From NCBI GenBank assembly GCA_963829485.1, contig CAWHIK010000010.1, forward strand, positions 310,001 through 374,000: 64,000 nucleotides of DNA, written 5' to 3'. Source of the DNA: JBGPQJ01 sp963829485 (lineage in GTDB: Bacteria > Chloroflexota > Anaerolineae > Anaerolineales > Villigracilaceae). Shown one piece after another: positions 26,996 through 36,273 of the stretch (positions are counted from its first letter, which is position 1; each line of letters starts with the position of its first letter). The notes below the pieces were generated by a model. It was not told where the DNA came from, did no database searches, and was given only the letters and a program-made list of their open reading frames with translations. The position numbers were made by a program, and so were the translations under genes.

Positions 26996-28101
26996 TCACC
27001 ACTTGCGGATCAATGCCGCGACCAATTCTGCCCTGGTGAATAGGCTGTCGGTGAACATATATTCCCGCTCGGAATGATATCCTTCGCCAAACGTGCCAAG
27101 GCCGTCCAACACGGGAACTCCCAAAGCGGCGACGAAGTTCGCATCCGATCCGCCGCCTGAGCCGCCGGATTTTAAAGTCAAGCCGATACTTTCGGCGATC
27201 CGGCTGGCTTTCTCAAGGTCTTCTTCATTACATCATCGTTGGGCATGGGCGGACGGTTTAAACCGCCCGCCACGGTTACGCTTGTACCCGGCATGATGGG
27301 ACTCAATGATTTCATCGCCGCGTCAACACGCTCCGCTTCTTCGGGGACCAGCACACGGTAATCCACTAACGCTTCGCACGCTTCCGGAACCACATTGGAT
27401 GCCGTACCCCCTTTAATGATCCCCACATTGAGCGTGGTGCCCTTGCCGTAATCCGTCATGGATTGGATCGCCAACACCTGGTGCGACATCTCCTGTATGG
27501 CATTGCGACCATCTTCATGCGCGCCGCCCGCATGCGATGCCCGGCCTTTCACCGTGACCTGATATTCGCCTACACCCTTGCGCCAAACCTTCAGCGCTCC
27601 ATCTACCAGACCGGATTCCAGTACCAGCGCGAGGGTGGATTATCGCGCAAGGTTCTCGATCAATGCCCGGGATGTGTCGGAGCCGATCTCTTCATCCGAT
27701 GTAAAAAGCGCTGTGACGCGGCGGGCAGGCATCTGGCTGCTCTCCAGTAACTTCCGTATGGCTGAAAGCGTGATGACGATTCCACCTTTCATATCCAATA
27801 CGCCGGGGCCAAAGGTCTTGTCGTCCTTCTGGAAAAATGGCATTTTTGCCAACGTGCCAATCGGGAATACCGTGTCCATGTGGTGGAGAAGCAAAATGCC
27901 CCCGGTCCCCGTGCCCCATTTTGCAAGTACGTGGTCTCCGACTTCGGCTTGTTTCGCAATTTCGACATCCCCACCGAGCCGCCGGCATTCCTCTGCCACC
28001 AGCAAACCGACCTTATCGACGGCGGATTTATCGTGGGAAGGGGATTCGGTTTCCACCAGACTTCGGAGAAGATCAAAGGCACGTTGATTATGAGGGATCA
28101 T
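26996..28101 (-). CDS. M20-family metallopeptidase (one in-frame stop, one frameshift as assembled)
   Basis: About 368 residues of the M20/CPG2-like carboxypeptidase family. Two-zinc ligands and catalytic residues are present: HHMDTVF (His-x-Asp), GPGVLDMKGG (bridging Asp), DEEIGS (catalytic Glu), HAGGAHEDGRNAI (dimerisation-domain His) and YHSEREYM (last His). Two defects: an in-frame TAA at 27640-27642 between ENLAR and STLALVLES, and a lost T at about 27215 joining MKKT to EKASRIAES. Both sides keep family sequence, so error or recent decay is equally possible. It follows the UPF0104 gene by 30 bases. Confidence 0.82.
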
Positions 28102-28131
28102 AAGGATTTCTCAGTTATTTGAGGAGGAATG

Positions 28132-29145
28132 TCAATTGCTACTTTTATTGGATTTGGCAAGATGGCCTTGCCTGAATGCAATAGCGCCCAGGGCTAGCGG
28201 TAGCCAGAATGTGACCGCCCTGTAGGTGAGGGTGACGATTAATCCCTGCTCGAACGGCACGTGAAGGGATGTCAGCACGATGGGCAGACCGCCTTCCACG
28301 ATGCCAATACCGGACGGCGTGGGTGAGACGATGAGGAAAAGGTATCCCATAGCATAACCCGCGACCAGTGTCCCTAACGAAAAAGCGACGTCGAAACTCA
28401 AAAAACAAAAAGCCAAAATACCCATTTGAATGAGTCGATTCACGATTAGAAAGAATATGGGTCGGATGAGGCTTGTATGCTCTGTCCGGAGCACCGCCAA
28501 GCCTTCGGCTACTTCTGCAGCGAAAAGATGCGCTTGTTCCTCGTGCAGATAATCACGGCGCAGGATCGGTCTTAATAGATTGTTTGCTCCGTGGAATATT
28601 TTTCCCAGTGCGCGACCAAAATTCTCAGGGGATTTTATCCCGGTGAAAATCAGCCACCCGACAACTCCGACCAGTGAGAGGAGGATCAATGCCGCCGTAA
28701 TCTCGCCTGAATTAACGATGTTCCGCCGGAGGAGCACAACGAACCCGGCTGCCAGCACGATAAGGAATGAAAGGTAATCGAGGAAAACATACAACGCGGA
28801 AACAGCCACCACACGACCGTGCGGATGTCCGTGTTTTTCAGCATCGTCCACGAAGACGGCCATGCCCCCGATCCCGCCTGTCGGGGCAATTACATTGATA
28901 AAGTTTGCGCTGACAGCCACACGTGCCAGATGGGGAATTTTTTCATCGATCCCCATGATGCGGTATAGCGACCTTAAGGCAGCGGCAAGTCCGATGAACC
29001 AAATGAATTGAAGCCCGATTGCGATGACAAAGAAGAATGGGTCCGCATTCTGCAGAGTTTCGACGATGCTCTGAATTTCAGAGAACCGGAACGCGATCAA
29101 CGAAACTACCAGGACGAGGATGATCAGGATGAGGACCTTACGCAT
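28132..29145 (-). CDS. UPF0104 / LPG synthase-type transmembrane protein
   Basis: 337 residues from ATG 29145 (MRKVLILIILVLVVSLIAFR); a longer reading from 29226 would run through the palindromic element. Eight to nine membrane segments. The block ANFINVIAPTGGIGGMAVFV (about 78-97) and ...SPTPSGIGIVEGG are the two half-repeats typical of the UPF0104 (lysylphosphatidylglycerol synthetase/glycosyltransferase flippase-like) family. The role is probably lipid or glycan translocation. TATAAT lies seven bases before the start. Confidence 0.85.
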   Translation of the reverse strand: MRKVLILIILVLVVSLIAFRFSEIQSIVETLQNADPFFFVIAIGLQFIWFIGLAAALRSLYRIMGIDEKIPHLARVAVSANFINVIAPTGGIGGMAVFVDDAEKHGHPHGRVVAVSALYVFLDYLSFLIVLAAGFVVLLRRNIVNSGEITAALILLSLVGVVGWLIFTGIKSPENFGRALGKIFHGANNLLRPILRRDYLHEEQAHLFAAEVAEGLAVLRTEHTSLIRPIFFLIVNRLIQMGILAFCFLSFDVAFSLGTLVAGYAMGYLFLIVSPTPSGIGIVEGGLPIVLTSLHVPFEQGLIVTLTYRAVTFWLPLALGAIAFRQGHLAKSNKSSN

Positions 29146-29176
29146 GGGATGGATTATAAGGGATATTGCCGGGATA

Positions 29177-29260
29177 AAAAGAGACGGCGTCATGAACTGC
29201 ACCTCCAACAGTTGGTTTGTGTCCAACTATTGGGGTGCAGTTCAGTCAACCGTCTCTTTT
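29177..29260. terminator. Bidirectional terminator whose loop has been split by an inserted palindrome
   Basis: Outer stem AAAAGAGACGG (29177-29187) and CCGTCTCTTTT (29250-29260). The space between is filled by a 52-base palindrome with GTCA on both sides. The T-rich ends serve the YugP gene (minus); the insertion still keeps the hairpin as one long stem. Confidence 0.72.
29193..29244. mobile_element. 52-bp IS3-like end pair (MITE or solo relic) with 4-bp target duplication
   Basis: The element starts TGAACTGCACCTCC and ends GGGGTGCAGTTCA; its two ends are inverted copies with an AGTTGG/CCAACT core, and no transposase lies between. GTCA stands at 29189-29192 and again at 29245-29248. From memory, the ends look like IS150-group (IS3 family) inverted repeats, which also make 3-4-base duplications. 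Confidence 0.6.
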
Positions 29261-29285
29261 AGTTTATCCAGTACTTGAATACCGT

Positions 29286-29981
29286 TTAGTCTCTCCGGCG
29301 GCCTATCCCACCAGCCAGCCCGGAGAAGTAGAACAACTGCAGGAGGGCAGTCACCAGGGCGGCGACGTAGGTCAACGAGGCAGCTGTCAGGACGGAATTG
29401 ACACCCCGCTGCTCTTCTTCGCCCACGATGATCCCCGTATCGGCGAGCAGTCGTTTGGCACGGGATGATGCATCGAACTCGACAGGCAGAGTGGCTACTG
29501 CGAAAACGGCGCCCGCAGCAAAGGCGAACACGCCCAGCCAGGCCAATTCGGAAATCCGGAGGAACATGCCGATCATGATCAGGATCCAGCCAAGGTTCGA
29601 CCCGATGTTGACCACCGGTACGAGGGCTGAACGCAGTTTGAGCGGTAAATACTCCTCCGCGTCCTGCATGGCATGGCCTAGTTCGTGAGCGGCAATCGCG
29701 AGTGAAGCAACCGAGTTACTGTTGCCCACTCCGGCGGACAACCGAAGGACTTTTGTCCGTGGGTCATAATTATCGGTCATCTTCCCAGGAATTGCCTGGA
29801 TCTGGACGCCGTATAAACCGCCATTATTGATCAGCCGTTGTGCTGCCTCGGCGCCGGTCAGTCCGCTGCGGGCAGGCACTTTGCTCCATTTATTGTAGGC
29901 TGCTTTCACATACAGGGATGCCACCATGGTAATGATCAATGCCGGCACCATATACATTAAATAATTGGGATCTAGAAACAT
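29286..29981 (-). CDS. YugP-family membrane zinc metallopeptidase
   Basis: 231 residues, matching the 225-residue YugP (Zn_peptidase_2) family. An N-terminal helix (YLMYMVPALIITMVASLYV) is followed by a long soluble loop and the zinc motif AIAAHELGHAMQD (HExxH, about 90-95). Later helices (LVPVVNIGSNLGWILIMIGM, ...LAWLGVFAFAAGAVFA) and the element GEEEQRGVNSVLTAASLTYVAAL complete the fold. Substrate unknown. AGGAAACC precedes the ATG; the S41 protease gene is just upstream. Confidence 0.9.
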   Translation of the reverse strand: MFLDPNYLMYMVPALIITMVASLYVKAAYNKWSKVPARSGLTGAEAAQRLINNGGLYGVQIQAIPGKMTDNYDPRTKVLRLSAGVGNSNSVASLAIAAHELGHAMQDAEEYLPLKLRSALVPVVNIGSNLGWILIMIGMFLRISELAWLGVFAFAAGAVFAVATLPVEFDASSRAKRLLADTGIIVGEEEQRGVNSVLTAASLTYVAALVTALLQLFYFSGLAGGIGRRRD

Positions 29982-30033
29982 CTGGTTTCCTCCGTTATTT
30001 CCTTATACGGAAATGCATCCTGTCAGGTTTCTG

Positions 30034-31314
30034 CTAATCAAGGCAGCAAGTTACTTGGATAAGTAATTCGATGGCTTTTTCGAGCTGCGGATCGCGTTCG
30101 GCCGTTACATCCTCATCGGTCAGTTCGACAACTACATCGGGAGTTAGCCCTAATTTATGGATCGTGCGTCCATTGGGAGTCAGCCACTTGGCGATTGTCA
30201 CGCGAACGGCTCCCTGACTATCTGCGAGGGGAATCCAGTTCTGGACTGATCCCTTTCCGTAGGATTTTACACCGACCAGTTGGGCACGCTGATGATCCTG
30301 CAAAGCGCCGGCAACGATTTCGGAAGCTGATGCAGAACCTTCGTTGATCAACACAACCATGGGAATGTCAACCGCCAGTCCGCCAGAGAGGGCGTCATAG
30401 CTGTCTTTCCTTCCATCCCCGTATTGCTCGTAAAGGACCACGCCATCGGAGATGAACTGCGACGTAACCTCAACAGCTGTTTGGAGATACCCGCCTCCGT
30501 TGTAGCGGAGGTCAAAAATAAGACCTTTCGGATCCTGGTCCATCAATGCGCCCAGTTGTTGTTTTAGTTCGCGGGTGGTTGTTTCCCCGAATGTGTTAAG
30601 TTTGAGATAGGCAATGCCGTTGTCGAGCATTTCCGATTCGACGCTGGCAATGGTGATTCTGTCTCGGGTGATTTCAACATCGAACGGTTCTTCCATGCCT
30701 TCACGAAGAATGGTCAGTGTGACGACAGTGCCTGCAGGTCCAAGGACTTTTCTGCGGGCAAGCTCCGGATTAATTCCGGTCATGTCCTCGCCGTCGATGG
30801 CGATGATCGCATCTTTTGGTTTCAGCCCGGCTTTTTCAGCAGGCGAACCGGGAATGGGGCTGGTGACGGTCAGGTAATCCCCGCCAGTATCGACGTAGGC
30901 GCCGATCCCTTCATAGGAACCTTCCATTTGGGCATTTGCATCCGTGAATTCCTGGGGATCCATAAAACTGGTGTGTTCGTCACCGAGCGATTCAAGCATC
31001 CCGCGGATCGCGCCGCGCATCAGGGCTATGTCATCCACTGGCTGGTCGACGAACTGAGCATGGACGATTGCCCAGACCTCCCAAAATGGTTGAAAGAGAT
31101 CTTCCAGATCCTGAGGCGTGGCTGAATCCGGGTCGCCGCTCACAGGACCGGGAACAACAGTAACCGCTTCATCCAGGGTGGGACCGGCATCCAGGGAAGT
31201 GGTGAAATTTCCTGACGGAAGATAATGTCGGACCAGGAATCCGCCCGAAAACGCGCCTGCCAGCAGGATTACTGCCGCGAATACTGAAAACCCAATGATC
31301 AATCCTTTTTTCAC
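30034..31314 (-). CDS. S41-family C-terminal processing peptidase with PDZ domain
   Basis: 426 residues from a GTG start with GGAGG seven bases upstream. An N-terminal signal/anchor helix (GFSVFAAVILLAGAFSGGFL) faces the protein outward. A helical N-domain (70-140), a PDZ domain (about 145-235: YEGIGAYVDTGG..., GLKPKDAIIAIDGEDMTG) and the peptidase domain follow. The catalytic serine is in EGSASASEIVAGAL and the general-base lysine in SYGKGSVQNW. CtpA-type enzymes cleave at C-termini of envelope proteins. Confidence 0.92.
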   Translation of the reverse strand: MKKGLIIGFSVFAAVILLAGAFSGGFLVRHYLPSGNFTTSLDAGPTLDEAVTVVPGPVSGDPDSATPQDLEDLFQPFWEVWAIVHAQFVDQPVDDIALMRGAIRGMLESLGDEHTSFMDPQEFTDANAQMEGSYEGIGAYVDTGGDYLTVTSPIPGSPAEKAGLKPKDAIIAIDGEDMTGINPELARRKVLGPAGTVVTLTILREGMEEPFDVEITRDRITIASVESEMLDNGIAYLKLNTFGETTTRELKQQLGALMDQDPKGLIFDLRYNGGGYLQTAVEVTSQFISDGVVLYEQYGDGRKDSYDALSGGLAVDIPMVVLINEGSASASEIVAGALQDHQRAQLVGVKSYGKGSVQNWIPLADSQGAVRVTIAKWLTPNGRTIHKLGLTPDVVVELTDEDVTAERDPQLEKAIELLIQVTCCLD

Positions 31315-31430
31315 TTTTCCTCCAATAAGACTTTCCGTGTGGACAATTTCCTGAAGAGCATATCAGTCCCGGATTAAAATTACATGAAATCCGTGCCCAT
31401 TGCCGTAAGAAATTTATAAGAATGTCCCGG

Positions 31431-31679
31431 TTATTGATCCGGGTCTTCATCCTTCGGACTCTGTTCAGACCGGATCTTGTCGGCGTGTTTTGCCAATTCC
31501 TTCAACCCTTCATCTTCCCTTGCCCAAGGCTGACGGGTGTTCTTTCCGAAATGCCTGAACCAGTCGAAATTCATGCCGCGGGAGCCACGGACAACGGCGT
31601 ACATCAGAACATTGGACCCGATGAGAATTACCGCCAGGATGCAAAGGACGAGATAAATATTATCGGGATTTTGCATCAT
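31431..31679 (-). CDS. Small membrane protein, unassigned
   Basis: 82 residues with one N-terminal hydrophobic helix (YLVLCILAVILIGSNVLMYAVV, about 9-30) and a charged tail (KHADKIRSEQSPKDEDPDQ). The start ATG overlaps the TGA of the upstream HAD gene (ATGA), so translation is coupled. I do not recognise the family. Confidence 0.62.
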   Translation of the reverse strand: MMQNPDNIYLVLCILAVILIGSNVLMYAVVRGSRGMNFDWFRHFGKNTRQPWAREDEGLKELAKHADKIRSEQSPKDEDPDQ

Positions 31680-32326
31680 TCCGGATCTGCCTCCAAGTGC
31701 TCAAGGATTTCGGCAAGTTCGAACCAATTCACAAGACTGGCGTCCGTACCCGGCGGGTGGCGTTCATCACCGAACAGGACGGTGCGCATGCCGAACGTCC
31801 GCGCGCCCGCGATGTTGCGGAGCATGTCGTCGATCAGCACACAGCGGTGGGGATCCGATTCTCCAGCCCGAATCATCGCCCGCTGGAAAGACTTCGGCAT
31901 CGGTTTGCAAAAAGGCTCCATGTCATTGATGTCCACGATTTCATCAAAAAATGAGGCGACCTCGAGGACGTTCATGACCCGCCTGGCATGTGCCGAGTCG
32001 GCGTTGGTGAAGATGAGCTTGCGGGCAGGCAAAGCCTTCAGAGCAGAGATCAGTTCCGGGTCGGGGTGGATGTAATCCGTCAAGGGCAGGTCATGCACGA
32101 AAGCCAGGTAATCGTCCCTGTGGATAGGGTAGTGGGTTTCCAGCCCGCGCAGCGCTGTGCCGTATTCTTCAAAATACTTCCGGCGTAGATCGGGGATTTC
32201 ATCCCAGGGAATGCCCAGGAACTCGTGCATGTATATACTGATGCGCTGCCGGATGGCTTCCCAAAGCCCGCTCGACGCAGGGTAAAGGGTGTCATCCAGA
32301 TCAAAGAATACGGTGGTGAACTGCAC
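31676..32326 (-). CDS. HAD-superfamily hydrolase, pyrimidine 5'-nucleotidase-like
   Basis: 216 residues from a GTG at 32326. Motif I FFDLDDTLYP (nucleophile D9, D11), motif II LIFTNADSAH (Thr) and motif III/IV KPMPKSFQRAM (Lys) with LIDDMLRNIAGAR (Asp pair) are intact. The cap is helical and of the SDT1/pyrimidine 5'-nucleotidase type, which removes phosphate from nucleotide monophosphates. It is divergent from mutL; its TATAAT lies exactly six bases before the GTG, implying a leaderless message. Confidence 0.86.
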   Translation of the reverse strand: MQFTTVFFDLDDTLYPASSGLWEAIRQRISIYMHEFLGIPWDEIPDLRRKYFEEYGTALRGLETHYPIHRDDYLAFVHDLPLTDYIHPDPELISALKALPARKLIFTNADSAHARRVMNVLEVASFFDEIVDINDMEPFCKPMPKSFQRAMIRAGESDPHRCVLIDDMLRNIAGARTFGMRTVLFGDERHPPGTDASLVNWFELAEILEHLEADPE

Positions 32327-32332
32327 GGCGTG

Positions 32333-32358
32333 ATTATACCTTGTGTCTCAGGTATAAT
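32333..32358. promoter_or_regulatory. Back-to-back -10 elements of the HAD gene and mutL
   Basis: ATTATA at 32333-32338 is TATAAT on the minus strand, six bases before the HAD GTG (32326). TATAAT at 32353-32358 is six bases before the mutL ATG (32365). Both genes lack a ribosome site, so this compact 38-base spacer seems to drive two leaderless transcripts. Confidence 0.65.
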
Positions 32359-32364
32359 ATTTTC

Positions 32365-34095
32365 ATGCCCATCCGTATCCTGCCACCTGAAGTTGCCTCG
32401 CAGATCGCCGCCGGTGAAGTAGTTGAACGTCCCGCCTCGGTCGTTAAAGAGTTGGTGGAAAATGCGCTGGATGCCGGCGCGCACGTTATTACGGTGACTG
32501 TAGAAGAGGCAGGCCGGCGTCTCATCGAAGTTGCAGACGACGGGTCGGGCATCCTGGAGGCTGATCTCGCGCTCGCGGTGGAGCGCCACGCCACATCCAA
32601 GCTGGTCTCCGCGGCGGATCTCTTCCGAATCGCGACCTTGGGTTTCCGGGGGGAGGCGCTGGCATCAATCGGTTCCGTCTCGCGTCTCACACTGACATCC
32701 CGTACGCCGGAAGCCTCTGCCGGAGCGCGGATCAAAGTCGAGGGCGGACGGATCGGCAAACTGGAAAAAACCGGTGTTCCAGCTGGGACTGTGGTCCGCG
32801 TGGAGGATCTGTTCTTCAACGTCCCGGCGCGCCTCAAATTTCTTAAACAGGATGCCACCGAGCGCCGGGTGATCGATGCCTTGCTGACTCGATACGCGTT
32901 GGCTTATCCGAAGGTGCGCATCAAGCTCATGGAGAAAGGCGCGCCAACATTTCAGACCGCCGGCGATGGGGACCGTCGAGCCATCCTCGCCTCACTTTAC
33001 GGAGTGGATGCAGCGCGCCAGATGCTGGAGGTGAGTACCGATGATGAGGGCATGTCACTGACCGGTTTTATCAGCCCAATTTCGTTGACGCGGTCCAATC
33101 GTAAAGAGATAACATTTTTCGTCAATGGTCGTTGGGTCCAGGATGTTGCCCTGACCACCGCTCTCCTGCAGGCTTACCATACTTTACTCATGGTTGGGCG
33201 TTACCCATTGGCAGTTGTGTTCCTTGAAGTTAATCCGGAAGATGTGGATGTCAATGTTCATCCTCAGAAGGCTGAGATACGGTTCAGAAATCCGGACAGG
33301 TTGTTCAGCTTCGTCCAGCGCGCCGTCCGACGTTCGCTTCTGGCGTATACCCCGATCCCACAAATGCCAGCGCAAAATTTGTGGGGAGGTGCCAGGCCAT
33401 CATCAATAGGTTTGGACTGGACCATCGCGCATACTCAGTCAGGGAGCGAACCTTCTGCGATTCCGCCTCAGACTGTCCCCTCCGAGAGCCGTCAGGGTAC
33501 GTTATCCAACCTGCCGCTGCTGCGTCTGATCGGGCAGATCGGCGCATCGTATTTGATCGCAGAAGGTCCGGATGGTTTGTACCTCATCGACCAGCATGCG
33601 GCTCACGAACGGGTACTCTTTGAGAAATTGATGAGTCAACATGACCGGAAGAACATCCCTTCCCAGGCATTACTGAGTCCGATAGTCGTCACACTGACAC
33701 CGGCGCAGGTAAATCTATTGAACAACCAGCTCTCCATTCTTCAACACTTCGGCTTTCAGGTCGAGTTGTTTGGGATGAACGATTTCCAAGTGCGCGCCAT
33801 TCCTGCTCTTTTTGGCCAGGCGGACCCTGCCTCGGCGTTGCGCGCGTTGGTGGAGGATTTCGAAGAAGACGAAGCGCCTCTACAAAACGAAATTGAGTCA
33901 CGCCTTGCTGCGCGCGTATGCAAACGATTGGCTGTGAAGGCTGGCCAGGTTCTTTCACCCGAAGAGCAGAGTGCTCTTCTTGCCGACCTGGAAATGTGCC
34001 AATCTCCGCGGACCTGTCCCCACGGCAGACCGACTATGATCCATTTGTCCGTGGACATGCTCGAACGGCAGTTTGGCCGTAAAGGGGCACGATAG
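32365..34095 (+). CDS. mutL: DNA mismatch repair protein MutL
   Basis: 576 residues. The N-terminal GHKL ATPase shows IAAGEVVERPASVVKELVEN, DDGSGI, ATSKL and GFRGEALASI. The linker (about 335-385) is short. The C-terminal dimerisation domain keeps DQHAAHERVLFE, the endonuclease motif (DQHAx2Ex4E), and CPHGRPTMIHLS near the end, so it should nick DNA as in bacteria without MutH. No mutS lies nearby in the window. The start has TATAAT six bases before it and no ribosome site. Confidence 0.95.
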   Translation: MPIRILPPEVASQIAAGEVVERPASVVKELVENALDAGAHVITVTVEEAGRRLIEVADDGSGILEADLALAVERHATSKLVSAADLFRIATLGFRGEALASIGSVSRLTLTSRTPEASAGARIKVEGGRIGKLEKTGVPAGTVVRVEDLFFNVPARLKFLKQDATERRVIDALLTRYALAYPKVRIKLMEKGAPTFQTAGDGDRRAILASLYGVDAARQMLEVSTDDEGMSLTGFISPISLTRSNRKEITFFVNGRWVQDVALTTALLQAYHTLLMVGRYPLAVVFLEVNPEDVDVNVHPQKAEIRFRNPDRLFSFVQRAVRRSLLAYTPIPQMPAQNLWGGARPSSIGLDWTIAHTQSGSEPSAIPPQTVPSESRQGTLSNLPLLRLIGQIGASYLIAEGPDGLYLIDQHAAHERVLFEKLMSQHDRKNIPSQALLSPIVVTLTPAQVNLLNNQLSILQHFGFQVELFGMNDFQVRAIPALFGQADPASALRALVEDFEEDEAPLQNEIESRLAARVCKRLAVKAGQVLSPEEQSALLADLEMCQSPRTCPHGRPTMIHLSVDMLERQFGRKGAR

Positions 34096-34104
34096 GATAA
34101 ATCC

Positions 34105-35053
34105 ATGCAATCGCTTTGGCTTGAAAGTAATCACTTATTGATAAAGGAAGGACCGCAGCCTGTAAAGCCTGGCGAGGCGCTGATCAAAATACGCAAGGCG
34201 GGAATTTGCGGGACAGATCTGGAACTGGTTAAAGGGTATTATCCCTACACCGGTATTCTAGGACACGAATTCGTCGGCGAGGTGGTTGAATCGCAAGACC
34301 CGTCCTGGGTCGGCAGGCGAGTCGTTGGCGAGATCAATGTCGTGTGCGGGGCATGCGAACAATGTCAAAACGAACGCAAATCACATTGCGAGAATCGCTC
34401 CGTGCTGGGTATCATCAACCGGGACGGGGTCTTTGCCGAGTACACCACACTACCGCTATTAAACTTGCATGTTGTGCCCGACGAGGTGTCTGACGAGGCA
34501 GCCGTGTTCACAGAACCTCTCGCCGCCGCTCTCGAGATCCAGCAGCAGGTGCAGATCCATCCGACTGACAGGGTGCTGCTTATCGGCGCAGGGAGGCTGG
34601 GGCAGCTGATCGCCCAAACCCTGGCTTTGACCGGCTGTGACCTGCGTGTCGTTGCCCGCCACACCCACCAAAAAAGCCTGCTGACCGGCAGAGGAATAAG
34701 GCTCATTGATGAAGCGGATGTCCAACGCTGGCGATACGATCTTGTGGTCGAGGCTACAGGCTCCCCTTCAGGATTCGAACTGGCGCGCCGGGCGCTGAGA
34801 CCTCGAGGTGTGCTGGTGTTAAAATCCACGTACAAAGGCGACATGACCGCCAACTTCTCATCCATCGTTGTCGACGAGATACAGATTGTCGGCTCGCGCT
34901 GCGGACCTTTCGAGCCTGCGCTGCGCCTCCTCGCGCAAAAGCAAGTGGATCCTACCGGACTCATCGCCGCTGATTTCCGCCTTGGGGATGGATTGAACGC
35001 TTTCAGGGAAGCCGAATAAAACAGGGATGCTAAAGGTGCTTCTGACGCCTTAA
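34105..35053 (+). CDS. Zinc-dependent medium-chain alcohol dehydrogenase (frame broken once at its end)
   Basis: As assembled the frame stops at 35019, but the other frame continues with KTGMLKVLLTP and a stop at 35051, the standard end of this family. Removing one base at about 35011-35016 gives 315 residues. The catalytic zinc site CGTDLE...GHEFVGE, the structural-zinc cysteines CGACEQC...C and the Rossmann motif LIGAGRLGQLIA are intact. Closest to the sorbitol/threonine dehydrogenase type. Begins ten bases after mutL and may be cotranscribed. Confidence 0.85.
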
Positions 35054-35058
35054 AGAAC

Positions 35059-35082
35059 GGGGCAGGTTTAAAAACCTGCCCC
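35059..35082. terminator. Terminator between convergent genes
   Basis: GGGGCAGGTTT / AAACCTGCCCC, an 11-base perfect stem with a two-base centre (the real loop is a little larger), between the dehydrogenase (+) and the histidine kinase (-). Confidence 0.82.
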
Positions 35083-35088
35083 GGCGGT

Positions 35089-36273
35089 TTATTTCTTAGG
35101 AAGGTGTATCGTAAAAATGGTCCCCTTGTGGATCTGGCTGTGTACGGTGATCGTCCCTCCGTGACCCTGGACGATTTGTTTGCAAATGGATAATCCCAGT
35201 CCCGTTCCGCTGACCTTGCCCTCGGTGTCGCGTACCCTGTAGAATTTTTGGAATAGATAAGGCAATGCGTCGGCAGGTATCCCCACGCCGGTGTCCGTCA
35301 CCGAAATAGTATTTTCGCTTCCATCAGCCTGAGCGCTAAGCGTGACAGTGCCCTCCGGTTTGTTGTATTTAATTCCATTCGATAATAGATTTAACAGCAC
35401 CTGCTTGAGCTTGTCACGGTCAGCCTCGATCTGAAGTTTCTTCGTCGGTTTGACTTTGATCTGCACGTGCATTTCATCTGCTTTGGATTGAAGCAGTGCA
35501 GCACACTCCTCCATTAATCTCCCGATCTCGAAGAGGGATGTCCTGTATTGAATTCGTCCTGATTCCAGCCTTGCCAAGTCTAAGAAAGATGACGTCATGG
35601 TATTCAAGCGCAGCGCTTCGTTGTGAACGTTGGTCGCGATCTGCTGGCTTTGCTCAGGCGATATTTCAGGTCTCAGCAATAGATAGGTTGCCGTGCTGAT
35701 AGCTGCCAAGGGTGTGCGGAGTTCATGGACGAATTCCGAGACCAGGTCTGATTGTTGAAACAGCCGCGTATTCTCAATCGCGACAGCTGCCTGGGCACCG
35801 AGGACGGACAGCAGGTTTTCATCGTGCTCGTTGAATTCGCCAACCCGTTTGTTGATCACTTCCAAGACTCCGACGACCTTGTCCTTGGTGATCAGGGGAA
35901 CCCCCAGCAGGGAGTGGGTTTCGTAACCCGTCTCCTTGGACACATCGGCAAAGTATCGCGTATCCTGGAGGACATTGTTGCTAAAGGCGGGTTCGCGGTG
36001 CCGGACGATCCAGCCGGCGATGCTGTTTTCGATGGGGACGATGATACCGCGAATGGTCGGCTCATCGAGGTTGGTCGCCACCTGGAAGTGAAGCTGGCGC
36101 GAGATGGAATCGTACAGCAGGATGGACGCAGCGTCCGCGCCGGCGATATCCTTGGCAGCGTTGATGATGCGATGAAGCAGGGGGTCAAGATCGAGGGTGG
36201 ATGCGAGGTCCCGGGCAATCTCGATGAGACGGCGGTAGTCCTTCAGCAATCGGTTTTCAGAGTTTTTGTCCAT
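35089..36273 (-). CDS. Soluble GAF-domain sensor histidine kinase
   Basis: 394 residues without a membrane segment. A coiled start (LLKDYRRLIEIARDLASTLD) leads into a GAF domain (about 20-165: GADAASILLYD, GWIVRHREP, LLGVPLITKDKVVGVLEVIN). The H-box EFVHELRTPLAAIS carries the phosphorylated histidine, then N-box NLLSNGIKYNKP, G1 ISVTDTGVGIP, F-box and G2 GTGLGLSICKQIV. The start overlaps the sirtuin gene by 17 bases; the response regulator is two genes upstream in the same operon, so it is the likely partner. Confidence 0.92.
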   Translation of the reverse strand: MDKNSENRLLKDYRRLIEIARDLASTLDLDPLLHRIINAAKDIAGADAASILLYDSISRQLHFQVATNLDEPTIRGIIVPIENSIAGWIVRHREPAFSNNVLQDTRYFADVSKETGYETHSLLGVPLITKDKVVGVLEVINKRVGEFNEHDENLLSVLGAQAAVAIENTRLFQQSDLVSEFVHELRTPLAAISTATYLLLRPEISPEQSQQIATNVHNEALRLNTMTSSFLDLARLESGRIQYRTSLFEIGRLMEECAALLQSKADEMHVQIKVKPTKKLQIEADRDKLKQVLLNLLSNGIKYNKPEGTVTLSAQADGSENTISVTDTGVGIPADALPYLFQKFYRVRDTEGKVSGTGLGLSICKQIVQGHGGTITVHSQIHKGTIFTIHLPKK

